This document shows, in pieces, positions 11,661 through 23,413 of a stretch of DNA of 64,000 nucleotides. The DNA comes from Dryocosmus kuriphilus (lineage: Eukaryota > Arthropoda > Insecta > Hymenoptera > Cynipidae). The notes below the pieces were generated by a model. It worked only from the letters and a program-made list of their open reading frames with translations, did not search any database and had not been told where the DNA came from. The stretch lies in NCBI GenBank assembly GCA_038277395.1, contig CM076193.1, forward strand, positions 73,426,252 through 73,490,251, written 5' to 3'. The translations under genes and the position numbers were made by a program. Within the stretch, counting starts at the first letter, position 1, and each line of letters opens with the position of its first letter.

Positions 11661-13132
11661 GTATTTTAAAAGTCTGAGAGGTGCTGTCTCTTCAGAGAAA
11701 CGAGTGTACTAGCGGAAAATATCACATCGTTACACCAATGTCATCATGCTTTCTAAAAATTTTTGAAAAAACTATAAACATGAGATTAACATGGTATACA
11801 GAACGTAACGGTATGATATCCTCATCCAATATGGGTTCAGAAAAAGCAAATCGTGTATTGACAACTTGAACATTTTTATAAACTACGTTCACCAAGCATT
11901 CTACAAAGGAGAAAAAGTGGCAGCGATGTTTCTTGACATCAAAGGCGCATATAATAGCGTCGTTCCAGATCTACTCCTAAAAGAATTATCCAAACTAAGC
12001 CTTCTAAAAGAGTACCTCTTATTCTTTCAAAAACTTCTAACAGAAAGAACTCTTAATTCCTACGAACCCAGCGAGTGAAATTGAAAAAGATATTGCTCAC
12101 TTAGGCCTGGGTCAGCGCTCTGCGCTCAGTCCTTATTTGTGGGCTATCTATACAAGTTTCATCGAATCCTGTATCGACCAAAGTGTAAAAATTTTACAAT
12201 TTGCGGATGATTATTGTTATTTTCACCAAATTCAAGAATATCGAAATTGAACTAAGAAATCTTGAACAGGAAATAAATTACTTCTCTCTAATACTCAAAC
12301 AAAACAACCTTCTTTTAGCACCGGAAAAATGTGAACTGATGGTCTTCAAGAAACAAAATACCCCAAAAAACTTGTCAATAAAACTGAACAATAAAAGATT
12401 AAAACCGACCAATCATACCAGGTTCCTAGGCATGAACCTAGATACGCAACTCAACTGGAGATATCACATAAAACAAAAAAAAAAAGAGTTTTTTCACAAA
12501 ACATTAAATATAATTAAATGCCTCCGAGGAGTGTATTGGGGCTCTGACCCCTCTATCCTATTAATGATCTACAAGTCAATGATAAGGTCAAAGATAGAAT
12601 ACGTGGGATTCCTCATGTCTCCATGCACAGAAAAAACATTCTATGAACTTCAAAAAATACAAAACACTGGTATAAGACTGGCACTAGGCTGCATGCCTAG
12701 CACCCCGATCAATGTCTTACACGCAGAATCAAAAATTCCACTTTTAGAATTCAGATTCAAATATCACTGCTTCAGATACCTTCTTAGAAATCTATCAATA
12801 CTGAAGAATCCAGTAATACATAGCATAGAAGAAACTCTCATAATATCCCATACTCCCAGCTACGTACATAACTTTAAAAAATCCCTAATATTAGAATGCT
12901 ATGAACTAGCTTGGATTCACAATGGACAAATCATTCAGTATAAAGCCTTTCCTAAATATTGCTACCCGTACACAATTTTTTTCAATTCAATCCCATGTGA
13001 TATTAAAACTGGTAAGAAAATAAATGAATCAGAGGAACCTAAAATCGCTTTCATGGATGCTTTCTCAAACATTTCAAACATAATAGACTTATACGAGGCA
13101 CGTCCAGAAAGTAAGTGTACTCAATTTATGTA

Positions 13133-13956
13133 GGCTTCAAAAAAAAATTATTAAAACAAAAACATAGTTGGTTACACTTGCATATATGTAAGTTATTTTT
13201 AGACATAGTCACCATCCTTTTCGATGCAAGTGGTGAGCCGCGGGATCAATTTTTTGATGCCTGCCTCGAAGAAGTCTCCCGCCAGCTCTTTCGCCCACTT
13301 CTCCACTTCCACCTTCACCTCCTCGTCCGTTGAAAACTTGTTTCCACCCATGTGCACCTTTAGGGAAGTGAAGAGATGGAAATCTGAAGGGGCCAGGTCA
13401 GGGGAATACGGGGGGTGGTTCAAAACGTCCCATCCAAAAGAGTCCAGGAGTTGCTTCGTGGCGTTGGCCGTGTGAGGTTTGGCATTGTCATGCAGCAGGC
13501 AGACTTCCTTCGTCAGCATGCCCCTCCTTTTATTCTGAATCGCCGTTTTCAATTTTTTCAGCGTCTCACAGTATCTTGCCGCGTTGATGGTCTCCCCGTG
13601 AGGCAGATATTCAATCAAAATTATGCCTTTATGGTCCCAAAACACGGATGCCATGATTTTTTTGGCTGAAATTGTGGTTTTGAATTTCTTGGCGGAGGGT
13701 GACAAGGTGTGGCGCCATTGTTGAGACTGCTTCTTAGTTTCAGGCGTGTATTGGGCAACTCAAGTTTCTTCTCCAGTAACAATAGAGTAGAGAAAATCAT
13801 CGCCTTCGCGTTCGTAGCGCTCCAAAAACTCTTTGGAGCTCTGCACTCGATTCAACTTGTACTGTTCTGTCAGCTGTTTTGGAACCCACCTCGCAGATAA
13901 TTTCCGATATCCGAGAGTTTCTGTGAAGAAGTTTCTGCCAAGAAAAAGGTGCATTC
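13133..13956 (-). mobile_element. Truncated mariner inserted in the LINE
   Basis: The insert is flanked by TA on both sides (13131-13132 and 13957-13958), the mariner target duplication. Skipping one TA restores the host LINE frame. The end at 13133 and the end at 13956 do not form a recognisable inverted repeat, and the N-terminal part of the transposase is missing. The copy is therefore 5' truncated or internally deleted. Confidence 0.75.
13199..13954 (-). pseudogene. mariner transposase, DD34D, broken
   Basis: The C-terminal two thirds of a mariner transposase can be read. It includes VFWDHKGIILIEYLPHGETI, LLHDNAKPHTA and PPYSPDLAPSDFHLF. The second and third Asp residues are 34 residues apart, as in mariner. 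The first catalytic motif, normally TGDETW, reads TGEET followed by a TGA stop (near 13761), so both the Asp and the Trp are lost. The DNA-binding N-terminus is absent. The protein ends with a typical KDGDYV tail near 13199. Inactive copy. Confidence 0.9.
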
Positions 13957-14176
13957 TACTTTAACAACTTTTTTGATACTAAAAAAGAACCATGGTTCCA
14001 AAGCATCTCTGCCTACCGAAGTGTAATCTCTACTATAAATAAAATTAGAATCGGTCACAATAGTTCAAATAAATTCCTTCATAAAGTTAAAATAGTGGGA
14101 AGTCCTTTGTGTGAGTGTGGACAACAGGAAGAAACTGTTGAACACATTTTTTGGCAGTGACAATTACATGAAATTA

Positions 14177-15233
14177 CCTCCTCTATGGGACGCGTGAACT
14201 CCTCTATTCCTTATAACGGGGAATTAAATTTTCCTGCCTAAGGAGAAGGAGAGTTCGGACCTGGCCGCGGTGAGGAGGCCTAAGAACTCCCGCGGATAAC
14301 AACGAACCGAACTCCGCAACGAGGACGACCCTTACGGGTAGGAGTTGATGGTTAGTAGGGTGGAAGTATCAGCGTGAATTCGACTAAGCAGCGAACATCG
14401 AGTGGCACTCGGTTCCCGTATCAGCCCCTAAGCCAAGGCGTGAACTACCGTGTCGAAGGCTGAATGTTACCAAGGAATGGTGAATCCTACGGTGTCCTGG
14501 GATACCGGGCAACCTCCCAGTGTAAAAGTGTCTTATCCCCACAAGTGGGGTGAACGGATGACTTCAATGACACCCGCCATGAATACTTCATCTCCTCTCG
14601 AGAAGATGGACACCAACGAAGGTGACAAATCACTTTTAACTCCACAAGAGGCTGACGCGGACTCTAGTACCTCGAGTGGTACAGCTGGAAATGAGACTTT
14701 AATTAGCCACATTAACGAAGCCAATGCCACTAAGAACGATGGGACCGTGGTAGGCCCCCAGAAACGAAAATATAGTACCACCCCCAGAAGGAGGTACCAA
14801 CGCCAGCAGCTTAAGCTCCAGCGCGAGGAGGCTCCTAAACCTGAGACCCCAAAACGGTCTCGATCTGATGGCGGTACTCCTAATCAGGAGCAAGCAATGG
14901 CCGTAGAAACGGCTCTCGACAAGATGATCGCCGAGGTAAAATCTGGCGACATTATCCCGAGATTTGAGGCTTCCGGGAAGAGACAGCACATTACATACTA
15001 TGTGAATGTGATGTGCTAATAAGTCTCAGAATGAAGCATTTCGGAAATCACTTCTGCGAATCAGAAGATTTCGTAGATTTTCCATATACGGCGATATACG
15101 CATATATGGAGGAAACCAGCCTCCTTAGAGAGGCTTAGTTTTAAAGGCAAAGTACAATAGGTTACATTAGTTAACCTCAGTGCTATGGGACTTGAGTGAC
15201 CCTACCCATCTGAAATAATACTAATAATAATAA
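14177..15233 (+). mobile_element. ORF1-only non-LTR element with (TAA)n tail
   Basis: The insert is flanked by a perfect 12-bp target-site duplication TACATGAAATTA (14165-14176 and 15234-15245) and ends in an AATAATACTAATAATAATAA tail. TAA-type tails are typical of I-clade non-LTR elements. The body of about 1.06 kb has a GC-rich 5' leader and one open frame, but no endonuclease or reverse transcriptase. It must therefore have been mobilised by another element's enzyme. It is younger than the LINE it interrupts. Confidence 0.8.
14477..15019 (+). CDS. ORF1-like fragment of a non-LTR element
   Basis: The open frame of about 180 codons starts at ATG 14477; an ATG at 14558 is an alternative start. 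The product is rich in Ser, Thr, Lys and Arg, with a basic patch (TPRRRYQRQQLKLQREE) and a Pro-rich TPKRSRSDGG segment. This composition is expected for the N-terminal part of a retrotransposon nucleic-acid-binding ORF1 protein. No zinc knuckles are present, so the usual C-terminal half appears to be missing. The assignment rests on composition and context (clean 12-bp duplication, TAA tail), not on a recognised domain. Confidence 0.5.
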   Translation: MVNPTVSWDTGQPPSVKVSYPHKWGERMTSMTPAMNTSSPLEKMDTNEGDKSLLTPQEADADSSTSSGTAGNETLISHINEANATKNDGTVVGPQKRKYSTTPRRRYQRQQLKLQREEAPKPETPKRSRSDGGTPNQEQAMAVETALDKMIAEVKSGDIIPRFEASGKRQHITYYVNVMC

Positions 15234-15385
15234 TACATGAAATTAATCGAAATGAGATGGTACGAAGATTGGGTAAACTCAAGGTTTACGGGCCTTACTC
15301 TATCTTCAACCTAATACTAAACATTAATGATGAAATAATAAAAGTAATATCAGACTTCATTATAGATGGTAAGGTTAAATTATAA

Positions 15386-17096
15386 GTATTTCCAATAGTG
15401 CAGCAAGATCTTTAACAAATAATAGAAACAAAAGAATAGAATTACATAATAAAATCAAAGTAATAGCATAAATTAAGAATTATAAAAAAAACTATTTTTG
15501 TACCTTGCAATAGAAATAGAAACCTTAAGAAAATAGATTAAGAAAAAGATTGCTTGTATAATTATAAGCAATATATTTTTTTTACTTAAAGATTATCTAA
15601 TATATGCAATATTTTTAGATACTTGACCATTAGCTACATGCATAAACAAATAAATTAATTCAAATAGCCCGCCAAATCAATAGGTATAAGTACTATACTT
15701 GTAAGATATAGTAAAAAAATATTAATGACATAGAGGCTTATATAAACTTTTATACTCATAATAAGAAAGTATGTAAAATATTTATTCAGCCTTATAGTGT
15801 TGTGGCTGTTTTGTATTTTATACGAAAGCCAATAAAAACCTTATTCATTATTACAATCTGCTAACGATTGTTTACGCATCGTTTAGCCGCTAGAGACAGC
15901 ACCCCCTGGAACAAAAAAATGCGCGAACATTTTGTATTTCAATTTGTATAAAAAGAAATCCAGGAGAAGGAAATTAAGAGTAATTGATTGATTAATTAGT
16001 AAATCCGTGAATTTTAGAGGATTCTTGTTAAGGTAAAGAGATTTAAATTGAGAGAGACTTGGTATTTTCGAGTAGCGAACTGACACGGTAGACTAAGAAA
16101 TTTATTAATTAACTTTTATGACTGATACGTGCTAGATTGAATGCTCGTTATTTCAACATGTTTTCAGCTTAGAAGGAATGCGAAATACGAATGAAAATAT
16201 AAACTGAGTGTGTGACTGAAAGATCAAGTTAAAAAGGGGTTATATGAGGTTCAAAGTATAAGTGAGATTATGAGCATTTTACGTTTCATTACGACTAAGA
16301 CTGAGAATTTACTGTGTAGTTTATAGATTAAAACTAGATCTCACTGGATTTTTATGTGAATTTGAATCATAAAAAGTAACGATAATTTTATTAACATGAA
16401 TTATTTGACGTTTTTGGTAGTGAAGCGTGAAATTGAAAACGTGCCTAATGGGCAGAAGATGAGTTGTTTGTATTTCTTAGGGAACGAAATAGATCGGTTT
16501 CTGCGTCATGGATTAATGTAAGATTGAGATCATATTTCGGTGAGCTTGGAGTGAAAATAGGGTTTTTGATTGTCTGAGCGTGTGTCAAAGAGTGCGAGTG
16601 GGATTGCGCGGGTGTTCCATAAATCCCTGCGCGGACAGAGAACCCACGAGAAGCATCGATTTTTGACAGCAGATTAAAACGAACTCGCGACGTGAAATCT
16701 GTCTCCTTTCCCTTCTGAAACTTTGTAGAATTGGCTTAGAATATTTTCGGATATCAAATATATTTGCAGTCAAGTTCAACCATAAGAGTTTTCTTTAAAT
16801 TCCCTAAATATATTCCAATAAATTTTCCTTACTTGAATCATCCAATTAAACTCAGATTAATTCGGAAATATTTCGCGATTACAACTAATTCCTGAACCAT
16901 CACCGTTGGATTCGCCGAGGATCAGACGAGGAGAGCTCTTCTCTTGGGTGGAGGAACCAACGACAACCTTCATAAAAAATAAATTACTTTAAATTTAAAT
17001 TCAATAATTTTTCCCGCGTAAAAATCAAAAGACCGTCACACCAATTTTTACGGATTCTCTTTTTCCACAGCATGAGCAATCTCCCCCCTCATCTCT
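15386..17096. other. About 1.7 kb without a recognisable gene
   Basis: Only short frames are present. The region changes from very AT-rich (15400-15850) to a mixed composition. No RNA gene or repeat is recognised. Confidence 0.4.
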
Positions 17097-17160
17097 GTTT
17101 ATACTATAATAGTTACGGAAACAGATGATGTACTTTTAAGACGGTGTTCATACTTTTATA
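17097..17160 (-). repeat. 64-bp dispersed repeat, copy 2
   Basis: Reverse complement of 1051-1114. Here it is not followed by the fold-back found next to copy 1. Confidence 0.75.
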
Positions 17161-17719
17161 AGTTTTTAATCAAATAAGACTGTGTTCAGTACATTTACGA
17201 ATATTAATTTGTATTATTTTTATAACAATTTGACTGAAAAGGGTAATTGTAATTTTCAATAAACATTTTGTTCTAAAATATATTTCTGTGTTAATTTTAT
17301 TATTTAAATTTTAAAATAATTATATTAAATAACCACTGCGTGCGCGCATTAAGCCCGCACACGTGTGACTAGCGCGTCATGCTAGTGATATGTCCATCAA
17401 TTGAGCGCGCATCTGTCTGCGCAGGTGCATGCACGTGCCGATTAATCCGCGCGCATGGGTGCATTATGTGTCGCATTATGCACGCATATTGTTATCTGGG
17501 TTGATTTTGAGAAAAAAGAAAGAGATAAAAAAATCAATGTAAGGAAAAAATGCCAGCAAATATAAATTGCGTTTCTATAATTTTAACAAAACTTATAAAA
17601 TCATTTCTTCAAAAGTATTGAACTCATGAATGTGAAAAGAAAAAACCGTTACTTTTAATGCAGTTGTTTTACAAAAAGTTTTGAGGTTATGTTGACTTGG
17701 AGGAGTTGTAAATAGCTAC
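17161..17719. other. AT-rich stretch with a CpG/CA-rich patch
   Basis: No gene. Around 17335-17480 the sequence becomes an alternating purine-pyrimidine patch rich in GCGCGCA, TGCGCGC and GCACGTG. This could form Z-DNA but has no recognised function. Confidence 0.35.
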
Positions 17720-17846
17720 ACTGTAAAAGATTTTTTATGTAAATGTACAGTGGGCACACAATATATTAGAAACGTTTTTGGAACGTTACAAAAACATTTT
17801 TAATATCGTGTGCCCACTGTGCATTTACATAAATTTTTTTTACAGT
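17720..17846. mobile_element. Small MITE with ~45-bp inverted repeats
   Basis: Left arm 17720-17764 (ACTGTAAAAGATTTTTTATG onward) and right arm 17803-17846 are reverse complements. The short loop contains AACGTTTTTGGAACGTT. The right half recurs at about 25150-25206 in the same orientation, which supports a dispersed family. Confidence 0.75.
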
Positions 17847-18482
17847 CTAGTTGGATAAGGGCGATGGGCTGTAGGTTTCTTGAAGAAAAATATTATATTT
17901 TCAAGTTACCTGCGAAATGTAGCACGATACCTTCCTCTACCTTGTTAACTCTATCAATTGAAGTCAAGATTTTATACTTTTGTGTTGGACAGTGGATGCT
18001 AACGTTGGATTTTTTGATGCGCGAAACATGAACTCTAATTTTCATGTTGCGTGCAAACAACAAAACTTGTCCAAACATTTTGAAACACTAGGTTGTGACG
18101 TTGCAGAACTTCTGCAAGGCACAAATCCAATCTAAAAACAATTTTATTATTTTTATCAAAAGCCCTCGTATTCACACGGAGGGTACTAAAATTCGGCACT
18201 CCACTCTTTCGTTTCGTTATGTTCTTAAGATTATATTTTATTTTGCGTTTTACTTATTTATCTTATTATTTTATTTTATGAGTTTATATTAGTTTTAATG
18301 ATATAGGTCTGTTTTAATTTTCTTTTGTGTCAATAATTTCTTGATCGCGGGGTCTCGAGCAAGGGCTGCAGAAGATCCCGCCACCCGAAAAAATGATCGA
18401 TTGGATCCACTGCCATCTTCACCTTCAGCATATCTTCGTACCATAAGTCCCCACATACATTTATGGAATATCTTTATCTTTT

Positions 18483-18700
18483 GGTTATCTGAGACCCAAG
18501 GCAAGTTCCTGGTGCAGATCAAACGAGGCGGTTGCAATAAAGTTCTATTTAAGAATAGGTCATTTCGTCTACAAATATTTATCCTTATCTCCTGGTTATC
18601 TGAGATCCCAGGCAAGTTCCAGGTGAGAATTGACCTAGGCGGTCACTACAAAATTCTGTAGAAGAATAGGTGATTTCGTCTGAAACTAATTATCTAAAAA
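18483..18700 (+). repeat. Two-copy 111-bp tandem repeat
   Basis: The units begin GGTTATCTGAGA at 18483 and 18594. Each continues through a GGCAAGTTCC block, a GGCGGT block and AAGAATAGGT-ATTTCGTCT. Divergence is about 20 percent. No coding function is seen. Confidence 0.7.
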
Positions 18701-19390
18701 ATTTTCTGTTATGGACAGGCATTCCTTTGTTTTTTTTTTCTCTTTATCGGAAGTATCGAAGAGTACAATCCATGTATACAGCAAGGAGAAAAGGGCTCCT
18801 CGTTCTCCACTATGATACCAGAATACAGCCAGCCCTGAAAAGAAACAACGGTACGGCTATACTCTTTCACTCACTCTGGTGCGCAGGAGATCGGAATCTC
18901 TCTCGTCCCCAACGGCGGCTGATAAGGACTAGCGAAGAAAGGACAAGAAGATGGAACGGACGAATCGGAAGCTGACCTCATCGGCTATCCTTCTCCTGAT
19001 CGTTGCGAATATAAAAATTAAGTTTGTGCATGCCAGCCCTTCCCCAATCTTGTAAATTCCTACTTTTCTATTTATTGAGTAGTAAGCAGGAAGACTCTCT
19101 TACATTGTGTAAACCCGAAGCGTCGACGTGAGGTCTCCAACTGTAATCAAAGGTAGGACTCAGATTCCTCAATGGTTTATCCAGGCGGTATTGCTAGTAC
19201 AATTCATTATATCTTTTCTCTCACATTTTTGAACTCCTTGGCTAAAATATTTATTATATTGATCACGTGATAATATGTACTGGTAAATTTTTATAATAAG
19301 CCGGGATGCCGAATGCCCAAATTGATTGTCGTGATGTCTTTTCTTTGTATTTATTTTGTTTGAGATCGCCCTTTTCGACCTTTTTGACCC
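18701..19390. other. Gene-free stretch
   Basis: A frame of about 100 codons opens at 18670-18975 but has no recognisable motif. The rest is AT-rich. No gene is supported. Confidence 0.35.
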
Positions 19391-20800
19391 CAAAATTGTG
19401 ATACTCTTATTTTATTGAGAATCTAGGTGATTTTATTTAATTTGTGACCTCATTCTGACCTTTCTGGCTCCCAATTATGACAACCTTGCCTTTAGTTATT
19501 GTAATCGAGTACCACTCAAAAATTATAGTATCTGTATCTCACATATTTTAATCGAGTACCCTCCAGAATTATAACACCCTTGGCTTTAATTATTGTAAAG
19601 GAGTACCACCCAAAATTATGATACCTGCATCCCACATATTTTAATCGAGTACCCTCCAGAATTATGACACCCTTGCCTTTAATTATTGTAATAGAGTACC
19701 ACCCAAAAATTATAATAATATCTGTATCTCAAATTCGTCAATCGAGTACCCTCTCGAATTATGATACCCTTGCCTTTAATTATTATAATGAGTACCACCC
19801 AAAATTATAATACCTGTATCTCACATATTTTATTTGAGTATCCTCCAGAATTACGATACCCCTAATTTTTTGAGAAACCTTTATTTCATTTAGTTTGATG
19901 ACATATCCCCTGACCATTAAACCATAATCGTGATGTGTTCATATATTTATCTTGTTTGAGATGCTAATTTCCATCTTTTGACTCAATATTATGATACCCC
20001 TACTATATTGAGAACCTTTGTGTAATTTAAATTGAGTACGTATTTCCTTACCTTAAACGATATTCGTAATGTTTTGTGTATTTATCTTGTTTGAGACTCC
20101 AATTTCGACCTTTTGGACACAAAACTAGGACACCCTTACTTTTATCGAGAATCTTTTATTTGGTTTAGTTTGGAAACGTATTTCCGGACCCTTAAGCAAT
20201 ATTTGCAATGTTTTTTTTTATCTTGTTTGAGACCCTGATTTCGACCTTTTCGACCCAGAAATATGTTGCTACCCTGTTTGAGAATCTATCTAATTTTATT
20301 TAATTTGAGACATAATTTTGAAAAGTTTGACTCCAAATTATTATGCCTTGACTTTATGTCTTTTACCCTGTTTGAGACCTAATTCTGACCCTTGTGACTC
20401 CCAATAACGACAAGTGCCTTTATATAATTTTAATTGAGTACCACCCAAAGTATTATGTCCCTTTGTATATTTTTAATTGAGTGCCACCCAAAATTATAAT
20501 ACCTGTATCTTATATATTTTTAATTGAGTACCCTCTAAAACTATGATACTCTTGGTCTTTTAATTTTAAATGATTACCCTCCAAGATTATGAGTCCCTGT
20601 ATCTTATATTTTAAATTGAGCACCCACCAAAATTACGATACCCTTTATCTTATATCTTAAATTGAGTACCGACCCCACCCCTTTAAAATTATGATAACCA
20701 TTATCTTGCATTAATAAGTTGAATATCCTCCCAAAATTGAAACATCCCTTTGTCTTACATTTTAAATTGAGAACCCTCCCTTTTTAAAATTCAACTTAAC
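19391..20800 (+). repeat. Degenerate minisatellite, ~46/95-bp period
   Basis: A motif of the form GAGTACC(A/C)(C/T)CC-AAATTATGATACC recurs many times. The clearest long units start at the CTTGCCTTTAATTATTGTAA blocks at 19485, 19581, 19672 and 19769, a period of 91-97 bp made of two ~46-bp half-units. The flanking parts contain a second degenerate motif (TTGAGACC-TAATTTCGACCTTTTGACC). The sequence is markedly strand-asymmetric. No coding frame spans it. Confidence 0.7.
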
Positions 20801-21504
20801 TTGAATTTTATTTTTCATGCTGTCATTATTGCTATTTCCCATTTGCGACCCCTGGAGCAACGATTTTCTCCAACATTATTTTATCTAGTATAGCTTATGT
20901 TATCCTATATTGTTTATTATGGTTAGGACCTTTTAGAAATTTTCTATTTGAATTACGAATTTTATCCCGCAGTTAGGATTTTACATGTGTACACCGTTAT
21001 TCCTTTATTTTTCCCCTTTGGCGACCTTTTGCTTAGAAATTCCCATAATGTTATGTTACCTTACATTTTCTTTGTTTGACCCCTCGAAATCGTTCAATTT
21101 CGAACCCTCCCCCTTAATTTCCCACTGTAATTATGAATTTTTCTTCATGATTAGGGTTTTGTATATTGTTTACTATTGTTATTCATTTTTGCGGCCTGTT
21201 GAGTAGTGATCTATTTAATATTTATTACCCTGTATTCTCTATGTGTTACCCCTTTCAAAATGTTTAATTGCGAGCCCTCCCTTAACTTTATATTTGTGCT
21301 GTGAACTGCACCCCATAACTAGAACTTTGCGTAAGTTATTTATCATTGTTGTCTCCTTTTCTTTTTTTTTTTGTGACCTTTTTGAGTAGCGATTTCCCTA
21401 ATATTCTATTATCGTATATTCTGTGCTTTTCTGTTTTAATTATGAGCTTTACCTTATGGTTAAGATTTTATATATTGTCAAGACCCCTTCGTTATTTTTT
21501 TACA
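20801..21504. other. Pyrimidine-rich stretch without a gene
   Basis: This continues the composition of the minisatellite upstream, with degenerate blocks such as TTTGCGACC and GAGCCCTCCC repeating at loose spacing. The open frames of 70-83 codons (20985-21206, 21346-21597) are low-complexity and hydrophobic, and look fortuitous. Confidence 0.35.
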
Positions 21505-22355
21505 TTCTCATCAGAGAAAGTGTTAGATTTATGTATAACTTCACCCCCTCCCCCCCCCCCATTTTTCATAAAAGCTCCACGTTTTGAGACCCCCTGAGTC
21601 AGAAAAAACGGTTTTTATGACGGTGTCTGTCTTGTTGTCGTTTTTGTCTTCGTTTTCGTTGTCGTTATCACCTGTGGTCGCGATTACTTTCGAAGGACTC
21701 ATAGGATTGGATTGTGCTTTGGCATACTTCTTTAAGGCGTAAAAAGAAAGGACGAGTTCGTTAACCAGCGGTTTTTGACCAACGTTTATGGTTTTAACCA
21801 TCAAAAACTGTTTTCACAAAATCAAAAAATTGATTTTCCAGCTAAACTATGCGAAATACAAAAAAAAAAAAAAAACTGTGCATAGTAAAATTGTTCATCT
21901 CAAAAAAATCTACAAATTTTGTATTAACCATTTTTCGATAAAATACATGGTTTTTGTTTTAATCGAGAAAACGTTATTAAAAATTCAAAATTCAAATTTC
22001 CCGCCAAACTATACGACATAAGAAAAAAATAATAATAAACATAGTTGTTCACCTTAAAAAGATCTACAAATTTGCTTCCTATCATTTTTTTGAACAGACG
22101 CGTAGTTTTGGAGTTATTCGTGAAATATGTTATGAAACATGAAGAAAACCACTTTTCAGCAAAACTATGCAAGATATGAGAAAATATTAACAACCAGAAT
22201 TGTTCACCTTAGAAAGAGTTACAAAATTTATTAATAAGACTCATCGTTTTACTTTTAAGAATCGAAATCCTGTATTGTGAAAATTTGGAAAATCACAAAA
22301 AAACTTTACCAATCTACAATGTGTTTTAAAAAAATGTAATTATCGAGCGCTAAGC
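21505..22355 (+). repeat. Dispersed modular repeat, copy 1
   Basis: Most of this stretch is repeated at 35866-36562 in the same orientation. It is made of ~150-bp modules. Each contains an AAACTATGCGA-ATAC block, GTTGTTCACCTTA, ATCTACAAATTTTG, and GTTTTTGTTTTAATCGAGAAAACG. The shared start (CATCAGAGAA-GT-TTAGATTTATGTA) lies at 21508. Sequence at about 21541-21815, including a C-run and a short open frame on the minus strand, is not shared and may be an insertion. The copy is cut off at about 22355 by a piece of another element. Confidence 0.75.
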
Positions 22356-22359
22356 ATTA

Positions 22360-22552
22360 TCAAGTAGCCAGTTTAATGCCTTCACATGAGTGCGCACTCA
22401 AACGCATTAAAGCGGGGCCAGTTTTATCCAATAAGGCGCATTCAATGGCATTTCGGACAAAAATGCTATTAGTAAGCATTTAAAGGCATTTAAATGTGTG
22501 TTTTTTAAACGAGAATTTTATGCGTATCAATCAACTCCTTACCGGACGGTTA
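22360..22552 (-). mobile_element. Fragment of the CCCGGTAAGAAGGAG element
   Basis: This stretch is the reverse complement of 24562-24757. It ends in ATCAACTCCTTACCGG, the terminal sequence of that element. It is a truncated second copy. Confidence 0.75.
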
Positions 22553-23413
22553 TCCATGACTTCACATGATGATAATGTAGAAATCGACAAATTGTCATAT
22601 TGATTTCTATTGTCACGGCCTGTTCTGGGCCCTCTGCTTGTAGGTAATGAAACTCCTGAAGATGCCGCCGAGTGCGAGTTTAAATGAAGTTGTGGTACAT
22701 TGCCAGCAAAGAGCGTTGAAGCCTGTCCTGGAATTGGAGTTTGGGATCCTGCACGCTATTAATGAACACAAGTTTATTTTTTAAATGTAAACTGTATCTA
22801 CTCATTTTTCAGTTTCTTTTGACCGTTCCTTGGTTTTCTTATTAGGTCTTTCTTAGGCCACGCACTCTCACAATTTTGAGACTTAGATTTTCTTTTCAAA
22901 CGCGAATATTATTCACAATTACTGGCGAATGAGTCCTAATACTTCGGAAATTTCTCAGCTGATTTGTTTCCTACGTTTCGAGTTCTCTATTCAACCAACC
23001 AACTGACTGGCTAACTGAAAAACTGACTAAAAGCTGACGCGGCTTTGCCCTCGCACCTCCTTTTATATCCTTCTATCTCATAGCATAAGGTCGAGCGGTT
23101 ATTCTTGAACTCGAGTCGGCACGTGCTGGAGCGGTCTCGCAACGTCGCACACGTGCAAGAATTTTCTCGAAATGTTTTTCCTACCCATAAATTTAAGTTA
23201 TCTACTGTCAAAACACGAGTTCTAAAAACAAATTTAATTAGTCCTGCATTTATTTCCCATACCCATGAGGCTAATATTGGATGGTCATTTTTAAAACTGC
23301 TCGCACGAGATCACTCGAAAGTCGTGGAGGCACGTGCAGGATGACGTCGACCGCCTGCATCTTTTTCCATGCTCGCTGACTCGTCCCATGTACTTGAAGT
23401 TGTATTTAAAGGG
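22553..23413. other. Gene-free stretch
   Basis: Moderate GC, with two overlapping short frames on opposite strands (23011-23211 and 23105-23344) that lack recognisable motifs. Nothing is supported. Confidence 0.35.

Larger units (their letters stand above)
11681..15385 (+). pseudogene. Non-LTR retrotransposon ORF2 (Jockey/I-like), interrupted twice
   Basis: This is the reverse transcriptase of a LINE. Motif A is in AAMFLDIKGAYNSV (near 11930). Motif B is in GLGQRSALSP (near 12108), where the usual Gly after Gln is Arg. Motif C is FADD at 12200-12211. The thumb and C-terminal region follow (12250-13130), and a Cys-His knuckle PLCECGQQEETVEHIFW lies near 14115. There are frameshifts near 11860, 12080 and 12250 and one TGA at 14158-14160. 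A mariner splits the gene at 13131 and an ORF1-only retroelement splits it at 14176. The reading frame continues exactly through both sites when the inserts and one copy of each duplication are disregarded, to a TAA at 15383-15385. The 5' part and ORF1 are missing. Confidence 0.85.

Noticed and set aside
21541..21804. An Asp/Asn/Glu-rich minus-strand frame
   Set aside because: The acidic stretch comes from a simple GTCGTTTTCG-like repeat; there is no start or stop context supporting a gene.
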